64,000 bases of DNA, taken from positions 5,518,001 to 5,582,000 of the forward strand of contig NC_086259.1 of assembly GCF_021018805.1 (NCBI RefSeq), in the 5' to 3' direction. The notes under the pieces were generated by a model, which worked only from the letters and a program-made list of their open reading frames with translations, made no database searches and was not told the DNA's origin. Of this stretch, positions 21,119 to 34,309 are shown piece by piece; the first letter of the stretch is position 1; the number at the start of each line of letters is the position of its first letter. The translations under genes were made by a program, and so were the position numbers. Origin of the DNA: Prinia subflava. Lineage: Eukaryota; Chordata; Aves; Passeriformes; Cisticolidae.

Positions 21119-23874
21119 GATTTTGTTCGGTTTGAATTACTGATGCAAGCAAATCAGTAAGTTACAAGGAAGTACTTTATTTTAAGTTAAATAAATAGTG
21201 ACAGTAACAGGTTTGCATTATTCAAAGTGTAGAAAATACCACCCATGCACAGGCAAAACCAGTGTAATTCAAGTCAGGAGTAAGATTTTAGTATCCAGCA
21301 AATTTAATGTGTGTGTTCTGTGAATAAAGACAAAAGAACTGAAGTAGATTAACACTGATATTAATTAAGCAATGACCATCTTCTTTTGTACTATAATTAC
21401 ATTCTCACATCAACATGAGAGTATGTGCTTTTTCATCATGCTGTTCCAATATAGAGTATTTTGAAGTATAAATTCCCACTTTTCACTTACAAAGTAGCAT
21501 TTCCAGTCTCTTTCCAGCTGTATTTCAGTATGGGGAAAAAAATTCAGGCTGCAAATCTATATATCTCTTTTTTTAATTTAAAGAAGCCTCCGTACTTTTG
21601 GGCAATGGGGGTTTCATTTAGTTTTGGTTTTGTGCAGTTGTGCCAAACTCTGTCATGTGGAACAGACACACGTAGGAGATGAATGGCAGCACTTTATCCA
21701 TGTAGACAGTGCCAATCCTCTGTTAGAATTCTACTTAATCTATTAATTTCGGATAGCCTAAATATAAGATGATACAGATTTTTAGGAACATACTAATGAT
21801 GCATTAATTTGCAGCCAGCTTTGTCATAAGATTTGAAAATTCTTTTTCCAAGTACAATCCTTTAAATAGTAATTGTGTGCATATTCATCCATACTTAGAG
21901 GCTATTTATATTAATTCGAGTCCTGTATTAAAAAATCCAAATAAAAAAAACAAAACTGCAATGGACAGAAAACTTACAGTTTACCAACCCACTGAGGCTT
22001 GCTTTTGAAGATGATCTATCCCTAAAAATTCTTCCACACAACTAAGCATGGATAAACTGTTTATCTATGGTTAGATGTGTGGAAGATACCAAGATAAAAG
22101 ATAATGAATGTTGTCATTGTTACCATTTACTTATCCACAAGAAAACAGACTTGCATTCATGACTTGGGGTTTGAGAACATGTGGTTAAGCAGTCTGATTT
22201 CACAAGGTATATGGAGTTTTCAGGAAGCAAAGAATAGAGCCCAATGGCTTCTCTACCTTCCTGTGAACAAAGTGAGAGTGCAAAAAGTGAAAACATCCAC
22301 AGGTCCTTAATGCCAAGCGGTGGCAATCCAAATAGGTACATTCTCCTGCACCTTTTGGTGTATTTTCCTTAAATATGTTTACTTATTGTGATTGTGAAGG
22401 AGACGATCCAATTTAAATGAACACTCAGCAATTACACCTTGTCTAGGCAGGCTGGAACTGTAGCACCGATAAATACAGACCTGGCTTTGTTAGGAAGCTG
22501 TCAGGGATCTCTACAGACATAGATTAACTACCTATAAAACACATTCTATGGAATGGGTGAAACACAACAGAAAGGAATGTGGAGTTGTAACACTCAGAAT
22601 TCCTGAGAGAATGGAGTTAGATTGGACTGATGTGCAGAGCTCACATTAGCCTTCAACATAAGGATAGTTATAGCTTTGAATTCAGGCCTCTGCTTACTAT
22701 TTTTTCATCACCTACAAGTAACCAGAGTCAAATACACTTTCCCCCCCAGTAAATCCAGTTCTTTTAAATTTTAAAGAATAAACTGTTCACTGAATTTTTT
22801 TGATGTATGTTTAGTTCTTAGCTCAAAAATATTAAAAATATTAGGTATTTATGTGTGTTGTCAATTTTATTTAACAAACATGAAGACTGTTCACAAAACA
22901 TATCTGATTATTACTTTTCAATAATATGTCTATAATAATCAATGAAGAAAAATGACTTCTTAAACCTCCAGTATTTTAGGGTCTTTATATTTGGCTGTGG
23001 AGTGCCCCATACACCCATGGCACTGTAGCATATGAACCAAGCATTCCTGAACAGACAGTGTGTGTTCACAGCACTAGAAGGTATTTCCAGAAGTAAGTAA
23101 TAAATACCATGACACGTAAATCCTTTATACAAAATACTGTAAAGCTTCTCTGCTAAGTAAGTGTCTGTTCCCATAGTTTTACATTTAGATGTTGACAGTT
23201 CCACAGGGAAGCACTGGAAAGTTTTATGATGTTGCATTGCCCTTCCAGAGTTGTATTGTTATCAAATGGGACCAATCCTACAGGCTTCCTGTTTCCCAGA
23301 TGATTAATCAGACACGACTGAGATACGAAACTGAGACACATTTTTAGTTTTGTCTGGATTTCTGCGATTTGGGAGCTTGCAGAAAAGTGGCTGTACACAT
23401 CCAAGCGTCAGTCCCTGCCTGTCAACAGGAGAGGGAATCCCACTGGGAAGGTCGGCTTTAACTTAAAACCATTTTTGTTTGCTAAAATCTATTTTCCCAT
23501 GTTACTCATCTGCTATGGGTAGATTCATTATTTCTGTTTTCATAGTTAATCGTGGAGTGCAAATTGCTGCTTCGGAAAGAAAAATTAGAACCAGCAGCAA
23601 GAATCAGTCTTTCTGCAGGGAAAGACAAAATCGTGATAAATGTGAATGAAAACCATGAGGCTTGCTAGTATTTTTCTGAATATGCAATTCTCCCTTTTTT
23701 CTATCTGGATTTGGAAAGCGATTAGTCATTCACATATGCTGTGCCAATTCATGCAACTGGGTTCAGTACAATCCAGTCTAAATCAACAAACCGTACTTGG
23801 TATCAAACATCATTCCGTTTTCTCTCCCTTCCCCAAGCATGAACTTACTTTAAAATAGAAGTTGGTTACATTCT
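21119..23874. other. Intergenic, no gene recognised
   Basis: AT-rich sequence, featureless apart from the hairpin at 22030-22086. Confidence 0.5.
22030..22086. repeat. Near-perfect hairpin, 27-bp arms, 3-base loop
   Basis: The left arm 22030-22056 (TCTTCCACACAACTAAG and on) pairs with the right arm 22060-22086 (TTTATCTATGGTTAGATG and on), with three mismatches and loop CTG. Confidence 0.92.
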
Positions 23875-23880
23875 TTTATT
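23875..23880 (-). terminator. Candidate RGS9BP polyadenylation signal
   Basis: Minus-strand AATAAA about 520 bases past the RGS9BP stop. Chosen by position; other signals may be used. Confidence 0.4.
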
Positions 23881-24401
23881 AGGTTTTCATCCTTACCCCT
23901 TTCCTCCACTCAAGAAATACTTTTTGTATTTGATGGAAAAAAAAAAAGAAGTATTCTATTCACTTGGTCAGACAAAACACCCGTGTTAGCCATCAAATTT
24001 ATGTTACCCTCTAATACTGTAAACAGTGACCAGCAGCAAACACCAGAGCCTAGTGAAGAACAAAAACCACAGGCTTCTGAGAATAGTGACCTATTAATAG
24101 CAGGCAAATCCCTGTTACAGCCAGTAGTGATAATACCCTGATACTTCGCTTAACTGTTCCCAGTCCAGTAAATGAAGACGTTCTGTTCTGCAGGCTGATT
24201 TGCATCCCTTTTCTTCAAAAAGCGCGAAGAAACAAATAGTGCATTTTAGGATATCCAGAGGCAAAAGTTCTGCTTTGTTCTTTCAAGTGCCCGTTTCCAA
24301 TTCTCAGCTCATCCAAGTAACACGCTTCGGAAGTAAAGGTGAGGCATGAAACACTCCAGAGATGCTGGAGAGGGGTCGCTTGTGTCAGAGCTTGCACCAC
24401 C

Positions 24402-25115
24402 CTAAGACAGTTTTACCACACACACGGCCAGGACAATAGCGATAATGAGCACAGCAGTGAAAATAATCCCAGCTAGAACCTTGCTGATATCGCAGAAGGA
24501 TTTATTTTCCTCCATAGAGATCATGCCAATAGAGGAAGCGCCCACGCTGATGGTGGATTTCAGTTCAGCCCCTGGGTCTTGCTTAGCCTCTACTGTCCAC
24601 TGGGGGACATTGACCTTCATCTCCATCTCGTACATCATCTCTCCTACCTGGTTGATCTCGTTCTCGAGGTCTTTCAAATCCACCACGTCTATGTTGTGCT
24701 CAGCCTCGTATTTCATGTTCTGGACGCTCATGGCGCGGGCGGCCACGCCGGAGGTTCCCCCGCTCATGCCCGTCTGGATCAGGTGTTTTTTGGGGACGTT
24801 CAGCGGGAACTCGTGGCCCAGCTCCAGGGCTCTCCTCATGTCGATCTCCAGGATCTCTAGGCACGTGGAGAAAATCACCCATAGCCTCTCGAACTCGGCT
24901 TTATCTTCCTTACTCACGGTTTTGTCCTTCAGGACCGTGGTGAGCTTGTTCCTGTTGGCCACCGCCAGCTCCTGAGCTTTCTGCCGGGTTTTCTTGAGCT
25001 CCTCCCGCAGGTTCTGGGAGTCCGAGGTGCCGCCGATGGTCAGCACCATGTGCCGGTAGCAGGCGGTCACCTTGTTGAGCGCGTCCAGCAGCGCCTTGCA
25101 CTCCTCCTTCACCAT
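24402..25115 (-). CDS. RGS9BP: RGS9BP (R9AP), membrane anchor of RGS9
   Basis: Intronless 237-codon frame, near the family's usual length of about 235 residues. R9AP anchors the RGS9-1/Gbeta5 GTPase-accelerating complex to photoreceptor disc membranes and shortens the light response. Visible parts are a helical SNARE-like N-terminal region starting [16 protein letters not shown] and a middle segment with [16 protein letters not shown]. An acidic helix [20 protein letters not shown] follows. The C-terminal tail anchor has a hydrophobic span of about 22 residues ([20 protein letters not shown]) with only VKLS after it. The start ATG lies in a CpG-rich stretch with purines before it. Its place beside NUDT19 and head-to-head with ANKRD27 fits conserved synteny. 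Confidence 0.95.
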   Translation of the reverse strand: MVKEECKALLDALNKVTACYRHMVLTIGGTSDSQNLREELKKTRQKAQELAVANRNKLTTVLKDKTVSKEDKAEFERLWVIFSTCLEILEIDMRRALELGHEFPLNVPKKHLIQTGMSGGTSGVAARAMSVQNMKYEAEHNIDVVDLKDLENEINQVGEMMYEMEMKVNVPQWTVEAKQDPGAELKSTISVGASSIGMISMEENKSFCDISKVLAGIIFTAVLIIAIVLAVCVVKLS

Positions 25116-26100
25116 GGTGGCGGCGGGGGCCGTGCCCGGTGCCCGCCCGCTGCCGCCCCGACTTACCCGGAGCCGGGCCCCGGGCGCTGCCGCAGCCGGG
25201 CGCTACCAGCACACATGGCAAGTGCTGCCCCCAGGTCGCGCCTGCATCCAGCACCGCCTCAGCCGCTGGTCAGGCGGCGCCGGCGCCTCCAGGAGCCCGG
25301 GCGGGCAGCGGGGAGCCCCGGCGGGCAGGCAGCATCGCCCCCCGCGCCACCGCCGCCTGCAGCGCCTCCGGGGCGGCTCGGTCCGCGCCGCGCTCAGCGG
25401 GGCGCTGCTGTTTGAAAAGTGCCAAGCGCCGAGGATGGAGGAGGAAAAAATAGGAAATCAAAAAAGCCAAGGCTAAAGCTCTGGGGAGCGGCAGGCGGGC
25501 AGGCGGCGGACCCCGCCGCCGCCACTTAACTCGCCCCAGCTGGGCGCCCGCGCGGTCACATGGCGGGGAGCGCCCGGGCCGGCCCTATAAGCCCTCGCAG
25601 GCTCCGCCTCCGCAGGCAGCGATCCCGCGGTGCTCCCAGCCCCGAGCCCGCTCCCTCCCGCCTCTGCCCAGCCATTGGCTTCGTGCGGCCGCGCCGGGCC
25701 CGCCCTGGACCCCGGTAGGGCTCGGCCGGGGCGCGGAGCGGCGGGGGAGGCGGTGCGGCGGCGCTGCGGCCGGGGAGCGGGGAGGCGATGGTGTCGGTGT
25801 GAGTAGCGCTCCCGGCCCGGGCAGCCTGCGGCTCCCGCCGGGACCGTCCCGCCGGGTGGGAGCGGGGAGCGCTCCCGGCCGTGCCGTGCCCCGGGAGCCG
25901 CTCGGCCGCGGCCTGGGCGGCGGCGGGGCCGTGGCCGCTCGGCCTTTGCCCGGGCCGGAGCGCGGCGGGGTCGGGCCGTGTGGACACACGGCCCTGCTCG
26001 GTGACCGCCGCGGCAGGGTCGGCCCTCGCCGTGCTGAGCCCCGCTGTGCTTGGAGGTCGGTCCCGTCCGGCTCTCCGGGAGTCCCGTGTGTCGCAGACCC
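25116..26100. promoter_or_regulatory. CpG-island bidirectional promoter, RGS9BP / ANKRD27
   Basis: About 1 kb of very CpG-rich sequence between the RGS9BP start and the ANKRD27 intron. It contains a YY1-like ACATGGCGG at 25558-25566, a TATA-like CTATAA at 25585-25590 facing plus, and an inverted CCAAT box (ATTGG) at 25674-25678. A strong donor, GTGAGT at 25799-25804, could end an ANKRD27 noncoding first exon starting near 25615. Motifs are seen; their use is inferred. Confidence 0.65.
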
Positions 26101-29100
26101 GGCTGGGGAAGGGGCTCGCTGCTGTTGTCACCCACAGGAAGGGCCGGCGTGTGATCCGGGGCACCTGCAGCGAGCTCAAGTCGAGCAATGGCACACGAGG
26201 AAGTGCAGGAGACACGCCAGTTCTCGCTGTCAGAAGCGATGCTCCGCAGCGGCCCTTGGCACAGCGCGGTCAGCGCTGATGGGCACTGGGCCGTGCTGGG
26301 GTGCGCATCCAGCGGGGTGGAGGCGATGTGCAGTGCCTCCCGGTGAACTGAGCGCTGTTGTCTCTAGCGCCTGGTGTGTTTGTTGAAGTGGCCTTCTGGA
26401 GAGCTTGCCTGTCACAACATGTGCTATCACATATGCCCCAGTGTTTGTGGGTACCCGAGTGGTTTTGTGATGCTACAGCAACCTGAAAATGCTGTGAAGC
26501 CACAAGAGTCCCCCAAGAAGGGGAGCATGACCCATTCCCTTATCTTTTATCACTAGCCTTGCAGGGTGTTATGAGCAAGATAATTTGCTATGAGGAACAG
26601 AGTCCAGGCAGATTGGCTTTCTGCCGCAGAGGCCCGCTTCAAGTCTTGCCTAGCATATGTTCCTCTTTCTGGACTTTGTTAGCTTGGACTCCACTGATTG
26701 GAGTTTTTTGTTTGTGTTTTATCTTGGTTTAATTTTGGCCCTAGTTCCAAAACCTGTGTAGCTTCTGCTGCAGGTTACTTACTACCTGTAAGAAGTGTAC
26801 TACCGAAGAAATGGTCTCTTAACTTTGTGTAGATTATCAGATTACTGCCAACTAAACTGAGTAGCTCTGCCAATTTGCATGTTGATAGCTTAGAAGAAGT
26901 GAATCAGTCATGCATGTTTCTTTGTAGGAGTAAAGAAAAGCAGGATGATTTTGACCTGATTGTAAGTGAAGTCTTGTAATTGCCTTATCATTGTCAGGTG
27001 GAAAAAGGATTAGCTCTGGGTTTGAATCAGGAGTCTTATGTGACATAAGTGTTAGGCTTATTGCTGATTAAATTGTGCATATTTGTGTGTCTGTTTTAGC
27101 TATGTATAAAGTCTGCCACAGAGCACTGAAGTTATGTGAGACTCTGGAAGCCACTTCTGTGAGTGTTCCTGAGAAGGGGAGGGAGGGAGTATTGGTTCAG
27201 AAACATGGGACTGTTTAAACCTGGAGGTAGCAGCAGTCATGGTCTGTATCAGGTAATGCCTAAGTCCATCTTTAGTGTCATGTAGGAAGAGCCTGTTATT
27301 TAGATCAGGTCTAATTTAAGTTCAGCTGCATGTAGTTATACAACTTGCTTAGATTGTGGGAACTCTTAAAATTCAGTTGTTTGTCTGTCAGGCACGATGT
27401 TCTGAAAATCCAGATCTTGATACTGCTTCCACACAAGATGCTGACTAGCCAAAATACTGTCCTGGGAAAACTATTAGGATGGAGGTAAAAATCCTTAGAA
27501 CTGACTGACTTAGGAAGCAGGATAATGAGTAGTAGAAAAATGTGTTTCCTGGTTCTGTGGCAAGGCTTTCTTGCAATAGATGTTAATGACCGTGTTCTTC
27601 CTGTGCAGTACTTGTAAAACTGTTTGCAGAATATTCTGTGATGCATCTTGAACATCGCTAATTAAATGTTATAGCCTCATTTTAATACTCTTAAGTAGAA
27701 GTTTAGTTAAGTGCAGGTTTGTTTTCCTTAAATGGTTGGTAAGCCTTGTCTGAGGGACTTGCTTTTAGAGTAAGCTCATGTACTAAGTTTGGTCTGTAGA
27801 CAGCTATGGCTTGGGAAAGTTTGAAGCCACTATGTGATAAAGAACGAAAATAAGGATGAAATGCAGTGAAGATGAAATGTGACATCAACCCCTTCCCTCT
27901 CCCTGATCACTGATAAATTGTGTACTTCCTTGAGTTCTGTGATTTGCTTTTTGCTTGTAGTGGTGAGAGGATTTGATCCAGAGGAAGAATCTTAATTTAT
28001 TTTGTGGGGGAATGTTAGACTGATACTTCTGTATCATGATGTTTACTTTCACGAAGCTCTTAATTAGCTTTGGCTGTTATGTGTTGCATTGTGCAGCATT
28101 TATAACACTGGTAGTGGTTAAAGTAATTTATTTTGCTAGTTAGAGCTTACCTGCTGAATTGCTTTCCAGCCTTCTTACCCTTGCACTGGTACCTAAATAA
28201 ATGAAAATATTTGGCTTAAGTAAACCTCTGTGTATTTCAACTCCAGAAGAATTTGTCCCCCCCTCCCTCCCCCACCCCAAAGAAGGGGAGTGAAGTACCA
28301 AAGTGCAGAAACCTCAGAGAGACTGAGGAGGTGACCTTAAATACAGCTCAGTAGTGTTTGAAGGAAGCATCCTTGTTTGAGAAGCTGTTGTGGGAGCTTT
28401 GTATTAGTTAATGTTCTCCCTCAAGTGTTCCTTGTACATGTTGATGGTTCACAGAACAGAACTTGCACTTTGTTCTAGGGCTTGCTTTGAGTGGCTCAGG
28501 GCTGCCCATTGGAGAATGTAATGCAGCTTCAGTAGTGGCAAACCAAAGAATGGAACTTCTTTGCAGCCACTGTGGTGCTTTCTAAACGTGTGAGAATTTG
28601 GAATCTAGTGTCTACCCTGTTTTGAAAAGGGAATGCAGCTTGTTCCTGATACTTGGCTAATGAGATCCTGTTTAACCCTTCAGTGGAAAAATGTGTGCCT
28701 GGAAGGGAGATGCTGAGAGAAATTAGCATCTTCCTGGAGTGCTCATGACCCCTCCTTTCCAGACTCTGTTCCATTGCTGTCAGGCTGTTCTGGGATGATA
28801 AAACTTAGTTTTTCACTGGTACTAGTAAGCCTTGGCTGACTGATGTGAATTCACCACTCTATAATCTGATAATTCAAAGGTGCTACTCTTGCATACTTCC
28901 ATTTCACAGAAATCAGTATAAGCTGAACCTGAATCTAAAAGGGATAGGAATAGATTTACTTATTCCCTTGTGGTGAGCAAAGTCTACTGGAATGTGTCAG
29001 GAGTTTTTCACAGGATGCTCAACACTCATCCTTTTGAATTTTTAAATGCTCAGAAGAAGAAATGATCTTCTGCTTTTATTTTGAGGTGGATGCTGGTGTA

Positions 29101-30559
29101 GGGCTCAACTTCAGATTGTAACTTTTGCCAAGAGCCAGAGTAACTGAGGAGTAACAGTGATGGTAAAACAGGAACTGGAGTGGTAGCTTGAGTTTTTGGA
29201 CTGTGTCTATTTAAATCCCACTGTTAGGTTCCTGTTTGCTTGTAAAGAGCTCTAAGATATGCTTACCTTATGCTGTTCCTTCTAACAAGTGGCTCTTGAG
29301 GTGTGTGGGGGAAGCACTTCTGTTAAAAAAACCCTAACTTAGAACTAGGGAACAATTGCTTCCTTTTACTTTTTTTTTGTGGAGCTGTGCAGTTTGCTAG
29401 AATTATACATTTCTGATAAAGTTTGTATGTGTATTTATCTGCTACTCTGAGATAAAAATCTTTTAGTTGAGTAGTGAGTTGCTCCTCATTTACTCATTAT
29501 TTTGAGCACTTCAGCAAATATCAAGTTACTGGATTAGTAAGCCTCTTAGTAGGTTTTTCCTTTTGTAGCTTTGTGAGCTAAGGTGATGCTGTCATGTGAA
29601 ACTTGTACCAGTTGAATGTGGACAGGAGGTAACTGCTGAGTAACCATGCAAATACAATGACATCATCCACTTTCGTGGCTGTCTAAATTTCAAAGTACTT
29701 CTTAAAAGGAACCGAAACCTGCAAGCTCTAGCAAAGGATCCTCACTTGTCCATCTCTAAAGGAAAACACCAATGAGAAAAGGAACTGTCAGAATTTATTC
29801 CTATTCACTGTTTTCAGTACCAAAGGTAATTAGGCTTCATTTCCTGTGTTTTAGGGAAAAGTGACATGCTTAGATTCCATGTTTTTCACTTGAGCAGTCC
29901 TTTGTACCATATTTATATTGTTAGAACTATCATTCTGCTTTTGATCTAGAAGGGATTAGTCTGTTGTAAGATTATGATTATAGGTTTTTTTTTAAACTGT
30001 AACATAATGCTTATTAGATTGTCTGATCCAGCTAGCTTCTGTTCTTCCAGCAATTTGAGCTATTTCTGTGTTTACAGGCATGAAGCCATACACTGAAGTG
30101 ATTCCATTTAAACCTTTTATATAACATTAGTGCTGGAGTATTGCTTTACTGCTCAGCATGATAGAATTTGGTAAACTTCATGGTGAATAGAGCTGATGGT
30201 AGTTTTTAATGAGCTTTCTGTTAAGCATTAGTCAGTTCTGGTAATGTATATAAAGCTTTGTGCATTTTCTGTTTTCACTGTAAAGCTGAAGCTGTCCAAG
30301 TTGCAGCTAGAAGAGTAAGTCTGTGTCACCCCCAAGTTAAATTAGGTTGAAGATGGATGTTGTGTTCTGCCAACAAACTCTTAATGGAGAATTCTAATGT
30401 GTTCCTAGAATTACAGCAATGCATTAGCCAGTATTTTCAGATGCATTTAGCTTTCAGGGTGGAAAGAAATTGACTTAATTTCAAAAATGCCTGAGCTTTG
30501 GGGAAGTTTCAGTGGACTCTCTTCAATCTGTAGACTAAATTCCTTTGGTCTGGTGGGTT

Positions 30560-30625
30560 TTTTTGTTTTGTTTTGTTTGTTTGTTTGTTTGGGGTTTTTT
30601 TGGTTTTGTTTTTTTTTTTTTTTAT
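30560..30625. repeat. T-rich and (TTTG)n low-complexity tract
   Basis: Runs of TTTTG and TTTG units followed by about 15 T residues. Confidence 0.85.
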
Positions 30626-32019
30626 GACTTAAATTGTTTCTACATCACACTCTGTCTCTCTGAAGAATGTTGTGGGAAGGTGATGGAGGGCCAAGTGAAT
30701 ACAGTAACTAAACTGTTTTAGGTAATGAGTATTCCCTCTATTGTTTTTCATACCCACATTTTAATCAGATATAGCTATCCTCTAATGAGACAGTGAACAG
30801 CTGCAGGGGTAAGGGAGAGAGAAAAGGGAAGGAAATTGAGAGTTCTGATCTCAAAACAGTACTAATGCAGCCAGTGGGGGTTGTTTCCTGCTGTGCAGGG
30901 AGCAGTGCAGGGTTCCCATCTGCTCTGCTCAAGGAGGGTGACAAACACCGGTGTGAACTAAAGTTTCACCTTCCTTCCTGGGGTGGAGCACATCAATGGC
31001 ACCTTAGGTGCATTACAGTAACTGAAATACCAGAATTCAATGTTTGTGTGCAGTTTCTTTTCCCACTTGCTGGAGCTCCAAGTGTGATTCTGCTCTGTCA
31101 GTAGTTTCGTAGTAAAAGAATCTGTGGCTGTAACCAAGTGTTTAGCTCTAGTTATTTGTGGTGTGTAACTCATGAACTGGCAGTTGAAGATGATAATTTC
31201 AAGCTCTTCCTATGATGGTCTATCAGTAATGATTCTTAAAGTACTCCAGTTGCTCATTTTCTTTTGTGCAGGTGCAGGCAGTGTTTTAAGAGGTCAGTCA
31301 GACAAACAACAAGCTTCAGGCTTTCTGTGTGAGCTTCTCCTCCTCACATAAATTTTACACCTTTTTTGCCAGGAAATGAAGTGTTACTTTAAATTTCTTT
31401 CTGGACAAAGCTTATCAATTGCAGATTTTTTGATGGTGAGGTGGAGGTTTTTAGATGAGGAGGATTTATGATACGTGCTCTTACCCTCCTGTTGTGGGAA
31501 GAAGTCTTTGGACTTGAAGATTTGTTTGGCTGAAAGACCAGCAATAAAGCTGTTGGAGACATTTGTGCACTGCAATTTTAGCACTGCAGTCTGATGCTGC
31601 TTGCCTCCTTGTGTCAATATGTTTTTTCCGAATGTGGTGTTAACAGCTTCTCCATTGCTGTCTTGGGGAGGATCACAGCAGTCTCATCTTCTGCTGCTTG
31701 GACAGACACATTAATTCACCAAACTAAAGGCAGATGAAACTGGCTCAGTGGGACAACTGCATTAATGAAAGCTTGGTTTGGAAAGTGTCTCAAAAGACCA
31801 CATAATCCACCCTCCCAGCTTTGCTGTGTCCACTATCACCTCGAGTCTGACACATCCTTGGAGATTTACAACATAAGCCTTGATAGCTTTACCAAGCAAT
31901 CTAAACCATGTGCTTAACTTCCCTTCTGGAAGGTGTTCCTGATCTGACCTGTAGAAAAAAACTAAAATCCTTACCTCTTCATGCAGTTTCTTGGTTACAA
32001 ACATGGACAGTCAGTTGAC

Positions 32020-32545
32020 ACAGACACCTTCTACCAGAGCTGTCCAGCCTGGCCTTGGACGCTTCTAGGGATGGGGCAGCCACAGCTTCTGTGCCAGGGC
32101 CTCAGCACCCTCACAGGGAGGAATTTCCTCTGTACTTTTAATACAAATCCACCGTCTTTTAGTGGGAAGCTCTTTCTTTCATCTGAAGTCTCTCTCCGGC
32201 CCATTTAGGTACTGGAAGGGTGCAATAAGGTCACCCTGGAGCCTTTTCTTCTCCAGGCTGAACCCCCCAGCTCTCCCAGCCTGTCTCCAGAGCAGAGGGG
32301 CTCCAGCCCTTGGAGCATCTTTGTCCCCCTCCTCTGGACTTGCTGCAGCAGCTCCCTGTCCTTGTGCTGGGGCCCCAGGCCTGGAGCAGCCCTGCAGGAG
32401 GGGTCTCACCTGAGCGGGGCAGAGGGACAGGTCCCCCTCCCTTGACCTGCTGCCCATGCAGGGGGTGAGCCCAGGACAGGGTGGGGTTGGGGGCTTCAAA
32501 TGCAGATTGCTGGCTCATGTTGAGCCTATGTTAAGCTGGATTTTT
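32020..32545 (-). mobile_element. CR1 LINE fragment (ANKRD27 intron 1)
   Basis: Reverse-complement CR1 sequence containing CTGTCCAGCCTGGCCTTGGA, then GGTCACCCTGGAGCCTTTTC and GGAGGGGTCTCACCTGAGCG. It lacks the terminal 3' repeat and extends further into the element than the intergenic copies. Confidence 0.87.
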
Positions 32546-34207
32546 TCTAGGTTCACAGTCTTTAATTACTCGGCTTGGTTGGTGTTCTGAAGGTGTCAAT
32601 GAGCAAACATTTCCTTCCCTATTGTGTTAGCAAACTGCACGGCTGTGCTGGGAGCACTGGATAAGCAGTCTTTCCTAGAAACCCTTGGTATTACTGTAAG
32701 CTTTGAAAGTGGATGGACCATTTTGTCTGGAATTGTGCAGAAGAACTGCTTGAGGCACTTACCTGCCACTGCCAGACTTGAGTGGTTTAGGCTGGGCTTG
32801 CCGAGCTGTGAGTAACTGGTGACACCTTCAGAGTGGAAGTATCTGGTAGCTTTAACTGGTCGTGTTTGTGTTTAGCTCTCTAAGGGAACTGTGCTTGTGG
32901 CTGATCAGAAGGAGGAACCAGAGCCCAGCTCAGTTACCAGATCAGCTGATAGCATGGCTGAAACTCAAAGGCTATCTGGAATCCATGGGAATTAGGTGTA
33001 TGTTTTTCCACTCCCTAGAACTGCCATACAGTGAGCTCACACTGAGCAGGTAATGTGCTAGGAGTAATTCTGCATTGGAGGAAACAAGGGGATACTGATT
33101 GTGTAAGGGTGGTGTGCTCAAATTAAAGTCTCTAGCTGTGCTCGCCCTTTCTTACTATATACAGCTGAAATTGCCTGAGGAAATCGTGCAACTTCTGTTG
33201 ATTATTAAGGGAACCTGCCTGAGAGGAAAGATAGAGCAAGCCTGTTATTTAAGCATTTATATGCCTGTTAATCTCAATTCCTGTTTAAAAAAAGGAATTC
33301 TGAAGTTATTCCAGGAGGGAGCTGTTAGCGTTTTTCCTGCCCTTGTGTATGATGTGTTACAGAGAATTGGAATTGAGGAAGCGAGCAGGTGAAGGTCTGA
33401 TTCCTTAGGGATCATCTTCTCCAGGGCACTGTGACACCTGGTGACAGCATTTCCAATGTTTACAGGTTGGATTTTCACTCTCTAGTTGTTCTTTTGCTCT
33501 GTTTTTAGCCAAATTGTTACTTACCAGCCTGACCTCTAATCACTGAGACCCTTTTCATGGGAGTAGAGATGACCACAAATTATGATAAATTTCACGGTGG
33601 CTTTTTAATCATGACATGGTTATTGATATCTCCTTGGTGTGCCTCTAACTTTCCCTGGAAAGTTGAGGCTTGCCTTACACGAGGGTTTTTGTTACACTGT
33701 CTGGGTGTCTCATTGGTGTGTGAATAATCCTTATACAAGTGACTTTTAAGACTTACATGAGCACAGTGCAACAGCATCAATGTCCTGTGGTGCAGTAGAA
33801 TCTGCTGTGAAAAAGCTGTAACTTTGTCTCTTGGCTTTAGAACTCATTAGGAGAAGTTCATTTGTATATCAAAGTGGTTGTAATTTTGATCTTTACTTCT
33901 CCTCAATATTAACAGTTAGACTCCAACACCTGGAAGGCCTAAGGAGACACTGAGGATAACTGTGTGATTGGACATGTATAGCCATGAAAAATACTGTCTG
34001 AATAACTCATAAGTAACTGTAATTTGTAGTTAAGCAATGCCATTGGCTGCTTACATCAAGACCTGAAACTGCTTTTCCTTTTGGAAAGGAGAATCAAACT
34101 GCCCCTAGGTACTCCCAAATATTATGTTTTAACAGATACCATGTATGATATATCAACCATTCTCCATATGTATTTTAGAACATCTCCTTGGAATATCTGA
34201 AGTCCAT

Positions 34208-34309
34208 ATGGCTATGTATGATGAAGATATCTTGAAAAATCCCTTTTATTTGGCCATTCAGAAGCGACGTCCTGATCTATGCAGCAAAGTTGCAGAACTC
34301 CATGGTATT
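34208..34309 (+). CDS. ANKRD27: ANKRD27 coding exon 1 (start)
   Basis: 34 codons, [17 protein letters not shown] to AELHGI, donor GTGAGT. Twenty-nine bases of 5' UTR follow the acceptor at 34178. Confidence 0.93.

Larger units (their letters stand above)
25799..34178 (+). other. ANKRD27 intron 1 (inferred)
   Basis: About 8.4 kb between the candidate first-exon donor and the acceptor TATTTTAG at 34178. It holds a C-rich tract at 28257-28278, T/TTTG-rich sequence at 30560-30625 and a CR1 copy at 32020-32545. Nothing else is recognised; the open frames are short and unlike known proteins. Confidence 0.5.

Noticed and set aside
22030..22086. MicroRNA precursor
   Set aside because: Arms are joined by only three bases and no further pairing extends the stem; a normal precursor needs a larger loop.
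24445..24975. 176-codon plus-strand frame
   Set aside because: Antisense shadow of RGS9BP.
25473..26386. Frames of 195-220 codons on both strands
   Set aside because: CpG-island sequence with few stops, no recognisable protein and competing frames on both strands.
32624..33392. Extra coding exons of ANKRD27 or another gene in intron 1
   Set aside because: Short unrelated open frames without family resemblance or conserved splice arrangement.
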